Shown here: positions 35,682-38,292 of the stretch, in pieces
Position numbering within the stretch: the stretch's first letter is position 1
Layout of the letters: every line of letters starts with the position of its first letter
From: a virus
Strand: one strand, 5' to 3'
IMG/VR virus record: IMGVR_UViG_3300023178_000116
Location: 1 to 38,292 of that record
DNA: 38,292 nt
Notes under the pieces: generated by a model
The model's input: only the letters and a program-made list of their open reading frames with translations
The model's database searches: none
Told to the model about the DNA's origin: nothing
Made by a program: the position numbers and the translations under genes

Positions 35682-38292
35682 ATGAAACTGCACGAAGTAA
35701 CCACGTATAACTTAAAATCACAAACTATTCTTAACGAAGGTTGGAACGTTTTAACTGAAGCACAACAATTACACATTGGCCAATGGGAAAAACGTGTATG
35801 GCCGTTATACGAAGAGTTTAACAGACTCATGGAAGCAGAACTTACTGCTAACCAAGTGCAAGATATTTTTACTAACGCAGAAAAAGTTGCAATTGAAGGT
35901 GGTGACAACCTAACAGCCTTGGGTAAAGCAGGCAAAGTAACTGCTGAAGTCTCAGGCAAGATGAAAGCAGAACTTGATAAGTTAATTAAACAAGCGGCTG
36001 AAAGCGGTCCTGTTAAAAACTTTGATCAACAGTTTGAAAAATTAAAAGCACAACTAAAAACTAAACTACAAGGCAACCCAGCAGGACAAAAAATTCTTCA
36101 AGGTGTTGAGAAGTGGGGCGGTTTTGCTAAAGAAAATCCAGCCAAGAGTGCATTTATTATTGGTGCAATGACTTCCGTACTTGCATTTGCAAGTGGCGGT
36201 ATTTTGTCAGGTGCCGCAATTGGTTTCTTCTTAAAACTAGCAAACAATACTATTAAGGGTGATAAACTGTCAGTTGCGATGGCTAAAGGTGTTAAAGGCG
36301 CGGCACTTGGTGCTGTTGCAGGTGCATTAGGCTCTGCTATTTCAAGTGCGGCAGAAGATTTATTCCCAGCAGAAGTTACAAATATTTTTGTAAACCAAGA
36401 TGGTGCTATTGATATTAGTCAAATAGATGCCATGGACGCAACATCTCTAACGGACATAGATGCTGATGCGGCCAAAGAACTAATTCAAGCACGTTCAGCA
36501 ATGGAAGAAATGCTTCCAAGACTAAGTGGTGAAGAAGGTGAAGTACTACAGCAACAGTTAGATCAACTTAATGACAAAATTGTACAACTAGGTGGCGGCG
36601 AAAACCTTAAAGGTTCAATTGATGCAATACAAAGTGAATTTGGTATTGAAGGTAGAGGCGTTGATGTAGTAGTTAAAGGTAATGATGTTGACACTGGCAC
36701 AGACGCTGAGCCTCTTCCGGGCGATGATGGCGACTATGGAGAACCAGCAGACGATGGTGCACCTGATGCAGACAAACTATCAGGTGACGAAGTAGGAACA
36801 GTTAAAGCAGAATATTCAGCAGAAGAACTTAATGACAAATTTAATATTGACTCAAGTGAATTTCCACGTAACGGTTGGCTAGATGAAAACAAAGATGCAC
36901 TATTAAAAGCAGGAATGACCGAAACAGAGTTTGAAGATTTACAAGCGGCTACACAATTAGAAAGAGCAGTTGACCAAGCAAACTTCCGTGAAGGTATTTC
37001 AATGAGTTCAAGTAGCGAATTAAAAACATTCATGGGTGATGAACCAAAAGTAATTGGCGGCATAGAAGGCGAATACGAAGCAGGAGAAACCTTTACAAAT
37101 AAAATTGAAACAAAACTACCTGGTTCAGATAAACCTTGGAGTGCTAACGTTACAACACAAATTGAAGGTGTAGATGCAGACGGTAATACAGTATACGCAA
37201 TTAAAGAATTAACAGTAGGACCAGAAGTTTTTAATGATAAAATGTTTGCGGCTATTGATAAACTTGCAGAACAAGATCCAGACAATCCTTTGGTAAAAGC
37301 ATTTATGGATAATGTTATTCTAGCAAACAAAGAAGCAAGTATGGAAACACTTAAAGATACTTTTGCTCAAGACGTTGCAGAAAAAGTTATGCAAGGTGCG
37401 GCGGCAGTTGCACTAGGTGGAGCACTAGCGGCATCAGAAGTTAAGCCAGCAGAAACAAAAGAATCTAGAGATTTAAGAATAGCAAAAGAACTAGAAGAAG
37501 AATATAAAATCTATCTAGAAGTAGAAAGCAAGTATACTGACGAATACCTAGCAGAAATTGGCATTAAAGACATTGCTAAGAAAGCGGCGGCAGGAGCGGC
37601 AAATATCGGTAAAGCGGCGGCTAAAGGTGTCGGCGCTGGAATGGATAAAGCAGGTGCGGCAGTTGGCGGCGGCATTGGTAGAGCAGTTGGTGCTGTAGCA
37701 GGTGCGGCAAAGTCAGCAGGTAAAGAATTAGGTAATAAGATCACAGTTAAGAAACTAAATGCTATTTGGAAGAAGATGGGAGAACCGTTAGACACAGGTT
37801 CTATTGCAAATATTCTTTCAGACGCGGGTATGAGCGATGAAGCAATTGGTCTTGTTGCTACAAATACTAAAACAGATTTAAAACCAACACCTAAAGCAGA
37901 CGCAGATGCAGATGCAGGTGCAACAGATGCAGGTGCAACAGATGCAGGAGCACCTGAAGGCGGAACAACAGATGCAGGAACACCAGCACAAGGTGGCAAA
38001 CCAGAAAAAGGTGCAAAAGCAACAGGTTCAGATGGCGACACTTATACTTTCCAAGGACAACAATGGACAAGTGATAAGACAGGTAGAGTTGCTACAAAGG
38101 CAGTAGCGGCTGAACTTAATAAAGGTTCGGGTACAGCAAAAGCAAGTACTTCAGCACAAGGCGGAGATACTCCAGCACAAGCACAAGGTGGCACACAAGC
38201 ACAAGGTGGCACACAAGCACAAGGTGGCACACAAGCACAAGGTGGCACACAAGCACAAGGTGGTACAGTAGATGTTAAAGCATTAGCACAGG
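35682..38292 (+). CDS. Large candidate internal/ejected virion protein, 3' end beyond window
   Basis: The frame is open for 870 codons from ATG 35682 (AAGG 9 bases ahead) to the window edge without a stop. The N-terminus MKLHEVTTYNLKSQTILNE then GW again looks like a core-targeting leader with an LNE cleavage point after residue 19. Residues about 156-185 (SAFIIGAMTSVLAFASGGIL, AAIGFFLKL) and 207-225 are Gly/Ala-rich hydrophobic segments, and about 634-685 is a glycine-zipper-like run (GGGIGRAVGAVAGAAKSAG). Between them are acidic soluble regions (PLPGDDGDYGEPADDG). A YLAE then IG near residue 625 could be an internal protease site. The end is low-complexity (ATDAG units, then five QAQGGT units) around a YTFQGQQW...TGR module. 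Features suit a protein packed in the head and possibly inserted into the host envelope during DNA entry; no enzyme motif is seen. Confidence 0.65.
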   Translation, partial: MKLHEVTTYNLKSQTILNEGWNVLTEAQQLHIGQWEKRVWPLYEEFNRLMEAELTANQVQDIFTNAEKVAIEGGDNLTALGKAGKVTAEVSGKMKAELDKLIKQAAESGPVKNFDQQFEKLKAQLKTKLQGNPAGQKILQGVEKWGGFAKENPAKSAFIIGAMTSVLAFASGGILSGAAIGFFLKLANNTIKGDKLSVAMAKGVKGAALGAVAGALGSAISSAAEDLFPAEVTNIFVNQDGAIDISQIDAMDATSLTDIDADAAKELIQARSAMEEMLPRLSGEEGEVLQQQLDQLNDKIVQLGGGENLKGSIDAIQSEFGIEGRGVDVVVKGNDVDTGTDAEPLPGDDGDYGEPADDGAPDADKLSGDEVGTVKAEYSAEELNDKFNIDSSEFPRNGWLDENKDALLKAGMTETEFEDLQAATQLERAVDQANFREGISMSSSSELKTFMGDEPKVIGGIEGEYEAGETFTNKIETKLPGSDKPWSANVTTQIEGVDADGNTVYAIKELTVGPEVFNDKMFAAIDKLAEQDPDNPLVKAFMDNVILANKEASMETLKDTFAQDVAEKVMQGAAAVALGGALAASEVKPAETKESRDLRIAKELEEEYKIYLEVESKYTDEYLAEIGIKDIAKKAAAGAANIGKAAAKGVGAGMDKAGAAVGGGIGRAVGAVAGAAKSAGKELGNKITVKKLNAIWKKMGEPLDTGSIANILSDAGMSDEAIGLVATNTKTDLKPTPKADADADAGATDAGATDAGAPEGGTTDAGTPAQGGKPEKGAKATGSDGDTYTFQGQQWTSDKTGRVATKAVAAELNKGSGTAKASTSAQGGDTPAQAQGGTQAQGGTQAQGGTQAQGGTQAQGGTVDVKALAQ
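38178..38267 (+). repeat. Five tandem 18-base coding repeats
   Basis: Five copies of CAAGCACAAGGTGGCACA, the last with one synonymous change (GGT for GGC), encode QAQGGT five times in frame. Near-identity at DNA level indicates recent expansion; because the unit is a multiple of three, copy changes keep the frame open. Confidence 0.95.

Noticed and set aside
36734-38041. Antisense open frames of 198 and 176 codons (36734-37330 and 37511-38041, minus strand)
   Set aside because: They are Ala/Pro/Ser-rich mirror images of the Ala/Gly-rich plus-strand protein, with no ribosome sites; the plus frame has coherent domains and stays open to the window end.
38178-38267. CRISPR-like array from the 18-base direct repeats
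   Set aside because: Units are directly abutting, with no spacers, and in frame within a coding region.

Overview
The window is part of the genome of a T4-like marine myovirus, a relative of the cyanophage and SAR11-phage T4-likes. The base composition is AT-rich and genes are packed tightly, with repeated stop/start overlaps of the TAATG type. Recognisable T4 orthologues are gp53, gp5, gp25, gp6, the late sigma factor gp55 and the recombination pair gp47/gp46. Several fibre and hub proteins have the expanded form I associate with marine T4-likes. The host cannot be read from this window: there is no psbA or other host-specific marker.

Layout. (1) From 29840 down to 1, minus strand: one uninterrupted late virion block. 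In transcription order it encodes a tube-cap-like protein, gp53, a large hub-like protein, gp5 without a recognisable lysozyme domain, gp25, an enlarged gp6, and a giant 4928-residue tail/baseplate protein in the gp7 position. A 204-residue virion protein and three paralogous tail-fibre-like proteins follow, and another gene begins at the very edge. AT-rich decamers of the T4 late-promoter type (TAAATA core) lie in front of several of these genes. (2) 29841-29927: a compact divergent control region, with a consensus sigma70 promoter facing right and a late-type motif facing left. (3) From 29928 to 34262, plus strand: gp55, gp47, gp46, a small unknown protein and a GIY-YIG-type protein, with a second sigma70 promoter before gp47. 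(4) 34263-34771: about 500 bases with no gene. These fold into a chain of strong hairpins and a probable pseudoknot, the best candidate here for an undescribed structured RNA. (5) 34772-34960, minus strand: a small conserved-type hypothetical. (6) 34961-38292, plus strand: a late-type promoter, then two genes whose products start with T4-style core-targeting leaders (M-K-x-H...(I/L)xE). These are candidate internal capsid proteins; the second runs off the window.

How it fits together: gp55 is made from a host-type promoter and is expected to direct polymerase to the TAAATA-type late promoters in front of the virion genes on both strands. gp46/gp47 process DNA ends for recombination-dependent replication, which in T4 is coupled to late transcription. 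The minus block builds the baseplate, hub and fibres. The right-hand genes probably supply proteins packed inside the head and delivered with the DNA. No family database was searched; all assignments are from motifs, gene order and memory of families.
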